Part shown: one piece after another, positions 46,785 through 56,591 of the stretch
How positions within the stretch are numbered: the stretch's first letter is position 1
Layout: each line of letters begins with the position of its first letter
Origin: Planctomycetaceae bacterium
GTDB taxonomy: Bacteria > Planctomycetota > Planctomycetia > Pirellulales > Thermoguttaceae
NCBI GenBank assembly: GCA_031267635.1
Contig: JAIRYX010000448.1
Span: 1 to 64,000 of the forward strand
Direction: 5' to 3'
Length of the DNA stretch: 64,000 nucleotides
The notes under the pieces: model-generated
Seen by the model: only the letters and a program-made list of their open reading frames with translations
Databases searched by the model: none
What the model was told of the DNA's origin: nothing
Program-made: the position numbers and the translations under genes

Positions 46785-48092
46785 TTACGCTCTGTATTCA
46801 TATTCCGATTGCACCTGCGAATTATCGCCGATCACATCGGCGATAATTCCTTCCTGAATCAATTGCAACGCTCCTTGGAGAATACATTCCTGCGAGTACG
46901 TTTGTTCTTCGGGCGAAATGGAAAATGTTTGACGTATCATTTCACGAAACGTTATCTGTTCATAAACTGGAAATTGCGAAAGCACGCGGTCGATAAATAT
47001 TGGGTCGCAGGCGGATAATGCACGAATCATTAAATCGCTGTTTTGTCCGCGAAATAATACGCCTAAGTCAAAATCGTCTAACAACGCGAGATGCTCAAAC
47101 GTGATAAGCGGTATGTTGTATGTTTCTATCGGATCTTCACCGTAAATTGAATTGTCCTGATAGTCTTGGTATTCCGGCTCTTCCATTTCCTGATAGCCGT
47201 TGCGTTCTTCCGCTTCAATTTCGTTCAAGCCGAGCAAAATATCATTGTAGACGCTGTTGTCAACGTCGTTTGCGGATTCGTTTTCCGCCGATTGTAAAAT
47301 CTGTTCCAGCAGCGCGAGTCCGGGCTTGAATTTGTTTTTTTCCTCAAATTCCTGCGTCAAACGCTGTTTGAGAACGAAATCAATTTCGTCGAGAATCGTC
47401 TCGTCGGTCTCGTCGAGCTTGGCAAGTCGGCGAATGACGTCCCGTTTCAGAGATTGCTCAAAACATGCCAGCACGCCGCGCGAACATTGCGGCGTCAACT
47501 GCGACAACACAACCGCAATCAACTGCTCGCTTTCCGCCGCTAAAAACACCGCCGCGTCAAACGGCGTCATGCGTTCCAACTCGTCAAAACGCTTGGGGCA
47601 AGTTTCCGGCATTGTTTCGTTCGGCTCGTTTTGTTGAATGATCGTTTGTTGCGGCGGTTGATTTTCCGCATCGAAATTATCGGCGTGTTTCGTTTCCGGT
47701 TCCACAAGATTTTCTAACTGGGCGGATGGAGAATCCGAAGAAGGATCGTGAATATGATACGCTGTCGATATCGCCGAAGAAGAAACCATCGTTGCCGCGG
47801 AAACGTTAGACGAAAATTCGACAAAATCCGAGTCGCTGCCCGAAATGACTGTTTTGTGCGAATTGTCCGGCGGTTGAGAACGCGAAATCTTTCCATTGTT
47901 TTTCGTGTCAAGTAAAAATTGGCGTACCGCCGTATGAATTTCCTCGCGGGAAATCCGCTGTACCGCAACCATTTCCTGCCGCACCGCACAAGCTTCTTCC
48001 GTCGGCAAACGTTTTAATAGCGTGTTCGCCGTCTCCCAATCAAGCCCGTTCAAAAAAATTGCCGCTTTCCTAATTCCGCTACGCGCATCCAT
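46785..48092 (-). CDS. fliG: FliG-like flagellar switch protein
   Basis: The 435-residue protein looks like FliG with a long disordered Ser/Glu/Asn-rich insert. The N-domain is present (RKAAIFLNGLDWETANTLLKRLPTEEACAVRQEM, about 9-42). The middle domain follows the insert (PFDAAVFLAAESEQLIAVVLSQLTP, RRLAKLDETDETILDEID). The C-domain is FEHLALLDDFDLGVLFRG, FIDRVLSQFP. The last ~30 residues continue past the usual FliG end. The ATG at 48092 follows AGGA and replaces an upstream TTG. No fliM, fliN, fliI, motA or flagellin lies nearby, so a non-flagellar role is possible. It is last in a five-gene operon. Confidence 0.78.
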   Translation of the reverse strand: MDARSGIRKAAIFLNGLDWETANTLLKRLPTEEACAVRQEMVAVQRISREEIHTAVRQFLLDTKNNGKISRSQPPDNSHKTVISGSDSDFVEFSSNVSAATMVSSSAISTAYHIHDPSSDSPSAQLENLVEPETKHADNFDAENQPPQQTIIQQNEPNETMPETCPKRFDELERMTPFDAAVFLAAESEQLIAVVLSQLTPQCSRGVLACFEQSLKRDVIRRLAKLDETDETILDEIDFVLKQRLTQEFEEKNKFKPGLALLEQILQSAENESANDVDNSVYNDILLGLNEIEAEERNGYQEMEEPEYQDYQDNSIYGEDPIETYNIPLITFEHLALLDDFDLGVLFRGQNSDLMIRALSACDPIFIDRVLSQFPVYEQITFREMIRQTFSISPEEQTYSQECILQGALQLIQEGIIADVIGDNSQVQSEYEYRA

Positions 48093-48158
48093 GATCAATT
48101 CCTGATAAAAATTTGTTTCTTCCCCATTCGTACCGTTTTGCGGAGGAATAAAAAAGAG

Positions 48159-48959
48159 TTATTCCGTTTTTTGCGAAGCTCCGATCCATTGACGGACGAC
48201 TTTTGCCGCCGCGTCGAGGTCTTCTTCCACGACATTGCCCGCTTCGTCAATAAGCGTCGTTAACGGTTTCGAGCCGAACCCGTCCAAAGTTCGCGTCTTC
48301 TCCGCTGCTTCGCTGCTTTCCTGTTTGCCGAACAGATCCCACGTTTCCGTTTCCAAATCCGGCTGACGTACCGCCGTTTTGCCTTCAATATGTTTTTGTT
48401 GCAACGACGCAATCGCTCGCGCAAATTGGATCTTTTCTTCTTTTTTCAATTGCTCCATCGCGGAAAAAATCCAACGCGCACGGCATTCCTCCGCCGTGGA
48501 TTTTTGCGGCGACGTTTCCAGCGTGGTCAACCGTCTTTCCGCCGCTTTCAACGCAAGTAATATTTCGTCCGCAGTCAAGTTTTCAGGAAACCCGCTTTCG
48601 TCCAATTCGACGTCCCGCGGAATTTGATAGCTCGGATTCAGTTTCCGTTTCTTTCGTAAAAATTCCTGTTCGCGTTCCGTATATTCTTCCGCTTCCTCAT
48701 GCAGCAATTCCATCGCCTTGTCATAAGAAAGCTGTTTCGGTTTTTTCCAATACGCGACGCCGTTTTCTTTGTCGCGGAAACCGCCCACTTTTCGCTGAAA
48801 TACCAGACGTTTCTTATCGCCGAGCAATTTGAGCAGTCGTTCCAATTCATTCGGCGTCAACCCCAGCGCAACCGGCAACACTTCCCCTTCAACCGTTCCT
48901 TTCAGGTCTTTTGCGGAATTGGCGAGCGTTCTTTGGTTTTTCTTTGAAAACAATGACAT
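48159..48959 (-). CDS. Unknown protein sharing the FliF C-terminal (FliG-binding) motif
   Basis: The 266-residue protein is soluble, highly charged and largely helical. Its last ~20 residues (DLDAAAKVVRQWIGASQK) are nearly the same as the C-terminus of the adjacent FliF (NPDAAANVLRQWIGKVV), the segment by which FliF binds FliG's N-domain. The rest, including LTPNELERLLKLLGDKKRLVF, matches nothing I know. It lies between fliF and fliG, so it probably binds FliG too, in competition or in addition to FliF. The ATG at 48959 (MSLFSKK) is chosen over an upstream start in repeat-derived sequence. Confidence 0.75.
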   Translation of the reverse strand: MSLFSKKNQRTLANSAKDLKGTVEGEVLPVALGLTPNELERLLKLLGDKKRLVFQRKVGGFRDKENGVAYWKKPKQLSYDKAMELLHEEAEEYTEREQEFLRKKRKLNPSYQIPRDVELDESGFPENLTADEILLALKAAERRLTTLETSPQKSTAEECRARWIFSAMEQLKKEEKIQFARAIASLQQKHIEGKTAVRQPDLETETWDLFGKQESSEAAEKTRTLDGFGSKPLTTLIDEAGNVVEEDLDAAAKVVRQWIGASQKTE

Positions 48960-49446
48960 TGCTAGGAAAAATCTAATAAAAATAAGGAGAGCGGCCGGTC
49001 TTGGGGTTGGCTCGGCGTTGAATTTCTTTTTCGTTTGCGCTAAATGTTTAATTGACAATGATTTAGGAAATCGCTACGCAAGTCTCGTCGGATTCCCCAA
49101 AGCCGTTGGATTGTCATCCAGAGCCGCCGTCGCAGGCGACAGAGCCGCTGTTGCAAGTCCCAAAGCCGTCGGGATAAGTCCCGGAACCGTTGGGATAAGT
49201 CCCGGAACCGTTGGGACAAGTCCCAAAGCCGTTGGGGGCTTTCCCGAATTATTTGTATGCTAACTCATGTTGCGTAGGATCTTCATTCCGTCCGAAATAG
49301 GGTTATTTACTCCTATTCCTGTTACGCACGAGCGATTAGTATTCAAGGAGCGAAAAAACAGTTTTTCCGCTCTTGACAGGAATCATTGCGAAAAACTGAT
49401 CAATTTTGGATATGCTTTGATAGCTCATAGGCATAACATGAGTTAC
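48960..49446. repeat. Second 21-bp array and an inverted-ended element
   Basis: From 49093 to 49249 are about seven units of the same 21-bp repeat as at 2.86-3.16 kb but in the opposite orientation (AAGTCCCAAAGCCGTTGGGA type), closed by CCCGAATTATTTGTAT, the inverse of the other array's flank. From 49259 to 49446 a further element has inverted ends TAACTCATGTT and AACATGAGTTA and contains the hairpin GAGCGAAAAAACAGTTTTTCCGC-type. This sequence separates fliF from the 266-residue gene inside the operon. Confidence 0.75.
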
Positions 49447-51153
49447 TCAGTGTTCCTGCATAACGACTTTACCAATCCACTGACGCAAGACATTGGCGGC
49501 GGCGTCGGGGTTTTCATTGACAAGATCGCTCACTTCTTCCTGCAGCGACCGCATGGATTTATTGAACGGTTCAAGCGTTCGATTGAAACCAGACTCTTCG
49601 CCGTTTTCTTCCGACGATTCGGTTTCCGGTTCGGCGTAAGGCATATCCGGTGCTTCGTAAAGAATAATCGGTTCCGGTTTGGCGGGTCGCGTTACGCTCC
49701 AAAGTACGCCGAGCGAAACGGCAATCAAGCCGAACATTCCTAAAAACTTCCAGTTGCCGTTCAGCCAAGCCGTCGCGTTTTCCATCCATGACGCGGGTTC
49801 CGCCTGAACGTAATCGCGGGTATGATACGGCTCAATCGTTACGAGTTTTTCTAATTCCGCGTCGTCCGTGATCTGCTCGTTTTGCATTCGCAAATGCGGG
49901 AGAATTTGTTGTTTCATCCGCGCGATTTCCGCCGGAATCCAAGTTTCTATGTCGCCGTCTTTCGGTTCGGGGTTCTGTTCTCCCATTAAGCTTTGGGCTT
50001 TTTTCCATGTTGTCATAAAGTAATCGTATGGGACTCGCAAACTCACCGCCATTGCGTGCGGAGTCATTTTTTCGTAAGAAGTTTGCGATTGCATGCCGTT
50101 CATCACATTCGCGGCGCGGGCGTGGTCTTCGCTATAATTAAATTTTCCGTTCAGTATCGCAGCGCCGTTATTGAGCGGCAAGGGAACGTTTTCTTTTTGC
50201 ATTTCATAACCGGGGCGACCGGCGTTTGCGGCGTTTTCGCCGGAAGATTTTATCGAAAGATCGTCGGAAACGCCGACCGTTGGCTTTCCATGTTGCACGG
50301 TTAATTCGTCGCGCGATTTGTATTTATCCAACGCGGCGGTAGCGGCAACTCGTAAACCGTCGATCTCCGAGAATTGCGAACGAACCTGATTTTCAAAATA
50401 TTCTTCCGCCTCCCGCTTATTTTCAAGATACACGCCGCCGTTCGTTCCTTTGAACCAATCGTCGGAACCAATCCATGTTTTTCCGCTGCTTTGGTCGGTA
50501 ACGATAATATTTTTCACGTCTTCGATCCCGAACGCTCCTTTCACCACGCCGACGATTCCGCCTAACAATTTGGTGTCGAGTTGATGGTTCGGCTGCGGAC
50601 GGACAAGAACCGTTGCTGTTCTGACACGCTTTCGCTGAAATCTTTTATCATAAACGTTGTTTTCGTCGGTAAAAACCAGCGCGTCGTCCAATCCGCCGAG
50701 AGAGCGTAACGCATTCGACGTTGCAAGCGACATCGCCGCGCGGTTTCGGTCGAGACGTTCCGGTTTGGTCGTCATTGGGGACGAACTGTTGATCGTTTCC
50801 AAAATCATCGCGGCGTCGTCCTGCGGAATCGCGTTTCCTTTCGAGAGCGCGGCGATATATTTTTCTCTTTGCTTGATCGGAACTTTCAGCCGATAACCTT
50901 CCCAAGTGTAATCGTTCAGCCCCGAGTTTCCCAACGCTTCAATAACGACTCGTTGTTGCGATTGCGAAAAATTATAATCGCCCAATAAAAATATTTCCTT
51001 TGCCGCCGCGCTTGTGCCGCGTCCGGGAACAATCAGGTAAACTAAACTTATCAACAACACCATGAACAACAACCCCGTGACAATCCGACTTCCCGGCGTC
51101 ATTCCGAAATACAATTCGCGTATCTGTTTCCATGTTTCTTTTAGCGTGTTCAT
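49447..51153 (-). CDS. fliF: FliF-like MS-ring protein
   Basis: The 568-residue protein has the FliF layout: cytoplasmic N-terminus, TM1 (about 24-43, IVTGLLFMVLLISLVYLIVP), a periplasmic region with FliF/YscJ-type ring-building motifs (LDDALVFTDENN, TATVLVRPQPNHQL, VVKGAFGIEDVKNIIVTDQ), TM2 (about 470-487) and a cytoplasmic tail ending in the FliG-binding motif NPDAAANVLRQWIG. Length is as in real FliF. The cluster has FliG but no export apparatus, rod, motor or filament genes. ATG at 51153. Confidence 0.82.
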   Translation of the reverse strand: MNTLKETWKQIRELYFGMTPGSRIVTGLLFMVLLISLVYLIVPGRGTSAAAKEIFLLGDYNFSQSQQRVVIEALGNSGLNDYTWEGYRLKVPIKQREKYIAALSKGNAIPQDDAAMILETINSSSPMTTKPERLDRNRAAMSLATSNALRSLGGLDDALVFTDENNVYDKRFQRKRVRTATVLVRPQPNHQLDTKLLGGIVGVVKGAFGIEDVKNIIVTDQSSGKTWIGSDDWFKGTNGGVYLENKREAEEYFENQVRSQFSEIDGLRVAATAALDKYKSRDELTVQHGKPTVGVSDDLSIKSSGENAANAGRPGYEMQKENVPLPLNNGAAILNGKFNYSEDHARAANVMNGMQSQTSYEKMTPHAMAVSLRVPYDYFMTTWKKAQSLMGEQNPEPKDGDIETWIPAEIARMKQQILPHLRMQNEQITDDAELEKLVTIEPYHTRDYVQAEPASWMENATAWLNGNWKFLGMFGLIAVSLGVLWSVTRPAKPEPIILYEAPDMPYAEPETESSEENGEESGFNRTLEPFNKSMRSLQEEVSDLVNENPDAAANVLRQWIGKVVMQEH

Positions 51154-51194
51154 GGCGAGGTCATTTTATTTCTTCATTACGAGGAAGTTTTAAT

Positions 51195-51854
51195 TCAGCT
51201 ACCAAAATAATACGACACGTTGTTTTCTGCGAGACGAAGATTGAACTTGTCGGAGGTCATCGCGTCGCTGTTTTTTGCGTATTGCGTTAATGCGGAAAGC
51301 GGATTCAACGAAGTGAAATTATTGAGTTCGCTCGATTTTTCCGACATATTATTCATTCGCACCACCGACGCTAACATGGAGATCTGTCGAAAATCTTTTG
51401 ATAATCCCGGCATGTTCTGGAACAGCGATTCGATTTTTTCTTTGTCGGGGCGCTCGTTTGTCACTTGCACGTTGCCGTTTGCGCCGGTCTGCAAATTGAT
51501 CGGCGAATCCGTATTCATACCCGCCCCGCCGAGTATGCCGAGCATTTTTCCTTGAAACGCGTTCAATTGCAATTGCAACGTTTCCGCCAGCATATCGCCG
51601 CGAAGCTTCATTCCTTCGAGATCAATGTCCGCGTTTTCGTTGTCCGTCGCGTCTTGCGGCTGCGCCGCGAAAAAATCGAAAAGTTGCTTTGCCGACGGAG
51701 AAAGTAACAACGTATCCGCCGATGCGGGAGACGCTTTCGACTTTTTCGCCGACTCTAACGCCGCCGCTTGAATCGGCGTATTGTCGCTTTTTTTCAACGG
51801 CGACAACTCGCGGATAACGCTCAAATAACTTGCAGGATCAATTCCGTTCAACAT
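51195..51854 (-). CDS. Hypothetical protein upstream of fliF
   Basis: I do not recognise this 219-residue protein. It has no signal or membrane helix. It begins with MLNGIDPASYLSVIRELSPLKK and is rich in Ser, Asn, Ala and Leu, with helical stretches such as LAETLQLQLNAFQGKMLGILG, and ends FNLRLAENNVSYYFGS. The sequence style recalls flagellar hook or basal-body accessory proteins, but that is impression only. Its stop lies 41 bases before the fliF start. Confidence 0.65.
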   Translation of the reverse strand: MLNGIDPASYLSVIRELSPLKKSDNTPIQAAALESAKKSKASPASADTLLLSPSAKQLFDFFAAQPQDATDNENADIDLEGMKLRGDMLAETLQLQLNAFQGKMLGILGGAGMNTDSPINLQTGANGNVQVTNERPDKEKIESLFQNMPGLSKDFRQISMLASVVRMNNMSEKSSELNNFTSLNPLSALTQYAKNSDAMTSDKFNLRLAENNVSYYFGS

Positions 51855-51943
51855 TGATATTTACTCCTCTCCTCTCGTAAAACGAGAAACAGGCGACCGA
51901 AGGCAGAAGAATTTAACGCTGCCTCCAGCTTCCCGCCTCATAC

Positions 51944-52552
51944 CTAATTTTGCGTGTAGGGCGCTGTAAAACGATACGCTGTCCAAAGTTGCAAATTGCC
52001 GTGTTGAACTCTTCCGTTATTGAAATCGTTTGTCCAAGGAATAGAATAAACCATAACATAACCGGTAGTTTGTTCGTGAATATAAACGACGCCTTGCGGT
52101 ACGTCCCACTCGCTTCCGGCGCGATGTGGAATATTCACTTCACCCGTAACCATCGTATAACGAGGACGTTGCGGAAACGGTATTTTATCGCCCGCAGTCG
52201 CCATAACACTTGCCAATCCTTGATTCAGATTCGTCTGGAACAATCCTTGGAAGCCCGGACCTTCACGAAGAAGAACGCCTGCCGTCAACGCTCCGGTGTT
52301 TTGGTCGAGTGCGTAAACAGCTTCGTGAGAAATGTAACTTAAGTGCATTGAACTCACGGTACTTCCCGGCACCGAGGTGGATGTAATTCGTGTAAACACC
52401 GAACCGGTCGCCATAACTACGCCGTCGGAACGGTCGCTCGAACTCGCCTGAACCGGTTCGCTCGGCTGTGAATAAAAATACGCGCCGATTCCTGAACTCG
52501 CCAACGCAACAAGCGTCATCCACGCGGTAAAAATGACATACTCTTTTTTCAT
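51944..52552 (-). CDS. Membrane-anchored hypothetical protein, first of fliF operon
   Basis: The 202-residue protein starts with a single membrane segment (about 5-25, VIFTAWMTLVALASSGIGAYF), then a Ser-rich linker and a beta-rich exported domain with LSYISHEAVYALDQNTGALTAG, GLASVMATAGDK and VVYIHEQTTGYVMVYSIPW. I do not recognise the family. ATG at 52552 (MKKEY) is chosen over a start nine residues earlier. It precedes the 219-residue gene by about 90 bases and likely shares the fliF message. Confidence 0.62.
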   Translation of the reverse strand: MKKEYVIFTAWMTLVALASSGIGAYFYSQPSEPVQASSSDRSDGVVMATGSVFTRITSTSVPGSTVSSMHLSYISHEAVYALDQNTGALTAGVLLREGPGFQGLFQTNLNQGLASVMATAGDKIPFPQRPRYTMVTGEVNIPHRAGSEWDVPQGVVYIHEQTTGYVMVYSIPWTNDFNNGRVQHGNLQLWTAYRFTAPYTQN

Positions 52553-53074
52553 CTTTGATTTTGCTCCATGTAATTTCAAGGAGAGGAACTTTTTGTAATG
52601 TTTCCGTTATTTGTGTTTGCATGATTTTCCGCCGTTTGTCGACACGTTCCGGCTTCATTGCACCAAATTTGAGGAATCGTAACAAAAATTTTTATAAAAA
52701 AACAGAGGAATTTTTGAAATTTATTGCCAATAAAATCAGCAAATTTGAGCAAACTAACTTGTTTTTGTATTCTGTTTATTTTGTTATATTTTTTACGGTT
52801 AGAAATTGCACTTTTGTTTCGCCCGTAAACTCCCAGCGCTTTCAAGGTGTATTTAAGTTGTTTATAAACGGTAGTTATGATGTTTTTGTAATTTTAATAT
52901 TTCTTTACAACGGACTCGTTTTCTATTTTTAAATTACGTCTGTTTAAGGTATGATCGGCTATATGATTGAGTAAACATGGTGGCTTTAGAAAGTTTGTGA
53001 ATTATTGTGTTAAAATAGGCGGATGTTTTATGCCAAATGACACCTTGAAAACGCTGCCCTTATGCCCTTATATG
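52553..53074. other. Intergenic with truncated R3
   Basis: AT-rich sequence without a convincing gene; one 125-codon frame is low-complexity Phe/Asn-rich and lacks a ribosome binding site. From about 53048 a truncated R3 (CCCTTATATGTCAACGGTCA, ending AGGTTTTTAGAAGTTCCC at 53117) abuts the IS1634 remnant, which overlaps its last bases. Confidence 0.5.
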
Positions 53075-53591
53075 TCAACGGTCACGTGTGTTGAAAATGA
53101 GGTTTTTAGAAGTTCCCTTTTGTTCGATACGGCTTTGACGTTTGAGCAACCAGTCCATCGCCGCATAAAGCAAATCGGCGTCTTCTTTCTTCGTATCAAT
53201 ATTCAACTCTTCCGCAAGCGTCGTATTATTCCATTCGCGAGTCGTGCCAAGTTTGGAACGCGGAACAATGATTCGTTGAACGATCATAGCAAGAACAAGA
53301 TCGCGTTGACGACAGAGTTCACGTGAAATCATTTGTTCGAGACCGAGCTGGAGTATCGCGCGGAGTATCGCGTCAACATGACCGTGAGGACGCGAGCGAA
53401 TAATTTCAAGCGCCGATTGAGCGGGAACGAGATCAACCCCTGATAATTTGTGAAATTCGAGCGATTTTTTCAATACCGAGCGACGTAATATTTCCGACTG
53501 TACGTGTTTTCACCTTGCTATCCTCACGATAAGTTTCGCGGAGAAGGTAAGTCGGATTGTAACCGTGATTAGGGATTTTGGCTACATACAT
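53075..53591 (-). pseudogene. IS1634-family transposase N-terminal remnant
   Basis: The sequence resembles the first ~170 residues of IS1634-type transposases: MYVAKIPNHGYNPTYLLRET and SKVKTRTVGNITSLGIEKI (at about 53465-53591), then, after a frameshift, SRPHGHVDAILRAILQLGLEQM, RQRDLVLAMIVQRIIVPRSKLGT and LLYAAMDWLLKRQSRIEQ. The catalytic core and C-terminus are absent; the break coincides with an R3 end at 53118. The element is dead. Confidence 0.85.
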
Positions 53592-54045
53592 GCCAATAAT
53601 ATAACACTTATCATTCGTCTATCAATGATGTCAAAAGACGCTATATATGCCTATGGTTTTTGCTCAAAATTAGACGCTAATGATTGCTATTTATAGACTT
53701 CCGTCAAAAAATCGACCGAATTTTTAAGGAACTTCAGATTAATTTCTAATGACTAACGTGACATTGGCGCTAACACTCGCGAGCGATTCACCACTCTTTA
53801 TGAGCGATTCTCGCCCTTCGCGAGCGGTGAGTTTCCCTTCGGAAAAGTCTCGCGCAGGGATGCGTAAACTTCCGGTAGAGTTGCCGAAAGTTTGGGGAAC
53901 AAGGGACAAAAGGGACTTTAGGGACGCAAGGAACTGTAAAGACTCGCTTTGAGATTTCTTGAGTCATTTTTTGACCGATTACTCACCCTGCCTCGGAAGT
54001 TTCTCATTTCCCAATTGTCCCTTGGAAACGCGAGGGACAAGATTT
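53592..54045. repeat. Intergenic with R6 arms
   Basis: About 450 bases without a gene. At about 53893-54035 lies an R6 pair (GGGACAAAAGGGACTTTAGG and CAATTGTCCCTTGG, then GAGGGACAAG). Upstream are CGCGAGCGATTC and GAGCGATTCTCGCC-type small inverted motifs. This may end transcription of nadE, whose stop codon lies at the right border. Confidence 0.5.
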
Positions 54046-55758
54046 TCACACCTCGTAAGCTTCTCTTGCAATCGGCATTCGTCGTCCCATGCCGAAGGCG
54101 CGCGGAGATATTTTGAGTACCGGCGGCGCTTGGCGGCGTTTAAATTCCGCAAATGCGACGCCGCGCATGATGCGTACTACAAGTTCGCGATCCCAGCCGC
54201 GTTTGACGATTTCGTCTGCGGAAAGATTTTCGAAAAGATACAATTTTAATATCTCGTCCAGCTCCTCATAAGGCGGCAAATTGTCCTGATCCTTCTGATT
54301 GGGACGCAGTTCCGCCGAGGGCGGTTTCGTTAAGATCGCTTCGGGAATAACCGGCGGTATAACGTTTTTCCCTTGAGACTTTTCGTTAATCCGCCGACAT
54401 AACGCAAAAATTTCTGTCTTGAGCAAATCGCCGATAGGAGCTAACGCGCCGTTCATGTCGCCATACAACGTGCAATAGCCCATCGCAAGTTCGCTCTTGT
54501 TGCCTGTTGTTAAAAGCATCGAACGAAATTTGTTGGAATACGCCATTAGCAACGTTCCGCGAATCCGCGCCTGCAAATTTTCTTCGGCAATGTCAAACGG
54601 TCGGTTTTCAAAAACGTCGGCAAGCGTTGAAAGAAAACTCGTATAAACCGACTCGATGGGAAGCGTTTCGTAACGGCATCCGAGATTCGCCGCCAGTTCC
54701 GCCGCGTCGTCTTTAGAACCTTGCGACGAAAAACGCGACGGCATACTGAAACAAACAACATTGTCTTTGCCGACCGCTTTCACGCCGAGATACGCGACTA
54801 ATGCCGAATCAATGCCGCCCGAAAGTCCCAAGTGACACCGCGTAAAACCGCATTTGTTCATATACTCTCGAATACCAAGTGCCAAAGCGTCTTCGATCAT
54901 GTCGAGTTCATTGTTGAGTGTATTGTTGGGCGGAAGAACGGAGACGGGCGGCGGAAGTTTTTTTGCCGAATCCCAAATCACGAGGTCTTCTTCAAACGGT
55001 TTTGCGCTGCATTGCAACGAAACAACGCGAGAGTTTGTCGTTTGTGACGTTACGCGTTGCGGCGCGACCACGAAAGAACGTCCGTCAAAAATAATGGAAT
55101 CGTTTGCGCCGACCGCGTTGACATAAATCGTCGGCACGTTGCCGCGATGCGCGATGCGCTCGGCAAGATTCCGGCGGATTGCTAACTTCCCCGCGACAAA
55201 CGGCGATGCGGACGGAACGCACAAAAGCGTCGCTCCGCGATTCAGCAGTTGACGCACCGGATCACGCAGATACGCCGTGCCGGGCGTGTCGGTTTCCCGC
55301 CAAACGTCTTCGCAAATCGCAATTCCAATCCGCTCGCCTTTCCACTCAAAAACGTTCCATTTGCGAGCTGGTTCAAAATTCCGCGCTTCGTCAAACACAT
55401 CGTAAGTGGGAAGGAGCGTTTTGAATTGTTCAAACACAAGTTGACCGTCGAGAAGAATCCCGTATTCATTCACCAGATTTTTTCCGCGCGAGTACGGATT
55501 CCTGTTGACGAAACCAAGTCCGACGGCAATATTTCGCGGAAGTTCCCGTTGCAAAATATGAACGGTGCGAATATTCATTTCAACGAAACAATCCTGATCG
55601 AGCAAATCCATCGGCGGATACCCGCAAACCGCCAGTTCAGGAAAAAGAATCAAATTCGCCTGTTCTTTCTCCGCCTGACGGACGAAAGACAATATCTTTT
55701 CCCGATTGTTATTGAATCCGCCGATGACGGAATTGATTTGAGCAAGCGCAATACGCAT
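54046..55758 (-). CDS. nadE: Glutamine-dependent NAD+ synthetase
   Basis: NadE amidates nicotinic acid adenine dinucleotide. The 570-residue protein has an N-terminal nitrilase-type glutaminase domain with the Glu-Lys-Cys triad (FPELAVCGYPP, FKTLLPTYDVF, IAICEDVW) and a C-terminal synthetase domain with the P-loop-like LGLSGGIDSALVAYLG (about residue 310), then TTGNKSELAMGYCTLYGDMNG. Length is usual for the fused form. Monocistronic. Confidence 0.96.
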   Translation of the reverse strand: MRIALAQINSVIGGFNNNREKILSFVRQAEKEQANLILFPELAVCGYPPMDLLDQDCFVEMNIRTVHILQRELPRNIAVGLGFVNRNPYSRGKNLVNEYGILLDGQLVFEQFKTLLPTYDVFDEARNFEPARKWNVFEWKGERIGIAICEDVWRETDTPGTAYLRDPVRQLLNRGATLLCVPSASPFVAGKLAIRRNLAERIAHRGNVPTIYVNAVGANDSIIFDGRSFVVAPQRVTSQTTNSRVVSLQCSAKPFEEDLVIWDSAKKLPPPVSVLPPNNTLNNELDMIEDALALGIREYMNKCGFTRCHLGLSGGIDSALVAYLGVKAVGKDNVVCFSMPSRFSSQGSKDDAAELAANLGCRYETLPIESVYTSFLSTLADVFENRPFDIAEENLQARIRGTLLMAYSNKFRSMLLTTGNKSELAMGYCTLYGDMNGALAPIGDLLKTEIFALCRRINEKSQGKNVIPPVIPEAILTKPPSAELRPNQKDQDNLPPYEELDEILKLYLFENLSADEIVKRGWDRELVVRIMRGVAFAEFKRRQAPPVLKISPRAFGMGRRMPIAREAYEV

Positions 55759-55810
55759 AATGTTCCTTCTTCACAATTTGGAGAGACAACAACGCCAAAA
55801 TGAAAAATTG

Positions 55811-56336
55811 CTGCTTATTTCACATTTGGGGGAGAGATTGATGTATGCAATACAGTAACTATTTCGTTGCCCAAGCCAAATAAATTCGCACGGCAACTGG
55901 GTAACTACTACGAAGTTCCTCAATTCCCCTTGGTATGAAAAATGTCAAATAGACCTTTTCTCTAACTTCACATCAGGTTATTTAGGCAAAACAGGCAAAT
56001 ACAAAATAACTGTTTTTTGAATAGTGTTCGGTCTATTGATAGGGTTAGAGAAAAGGTCTAATTTATAGGTATTTTACGTTGAAAAATGCCAAGTGAAATT
56101 GCGTGACTTTGTACTACAGCCAATTTTACCGAAAAACAGCTCCTATTGCAGCCCTTATTTATAAAATTCCCTTAGTAGCCCGAATTGCACCACCAATATG
56201 CGCCCTTACTCCCTTATGCTTCGTTCCATTCTTGTGATAAAAATTCGTGATCTAAAAAATAAGGTCATAAGGTCGCGTTTGGGGATTTTGTTGGCTACTA
56301 AGGGAAACTTGATAAAATAAGGGCAGCAATGATAAA
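55811..56336. repeat. Composite R5-R1-R2 repeat region
   Basis: Upstream of nadE lies an R5 end (GCTTATTTCACATTTGGGG), an R1 (55855-55906), about 200 bases of unrelated AT-rich sequence, and a full R2 (56146-56329: TTGCAGCCCTTATTTAT, CCCTTAGTAGCC, then GGCTACTAAGGG and AAATAAGGGCAGCAA). An internal duplication, AGGTTATTTAGGCAAAACAGG with GAGAAAAGGTCTAA, is not seen elsewhere in the window. No gene is supported. Confidence 0.7.
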
Positions 56337-56591
56337 GCCGTTCGGGTAACGAGGCAGTTGTCCAGGACGCATATGTCTCCAAAAACAAAATAATCAGAGA
56401 AATTTGGTGATGAACTAATGTTGAAATGCCATACGTATTGTAAAATAAAATTTTTCCGCAGGCAAGATGAAATAATGACGAGAGAGATAATTGGGATTCG
56501 TGCCTGCGAGATGTTCGCGGAACACCGCGCGGCTTTCGGCATAACACGAAAAACCAAAAAGAATATCAGAAAAATCGTTATCGAACAATTT

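Noticed and set aside
52555..52932. 125-codon plus-strand frame
   Set aside because: Phe/Asn/Ile-rich, AT-driven, begins inside the opposite-strand gene and has no ribosome binding site.
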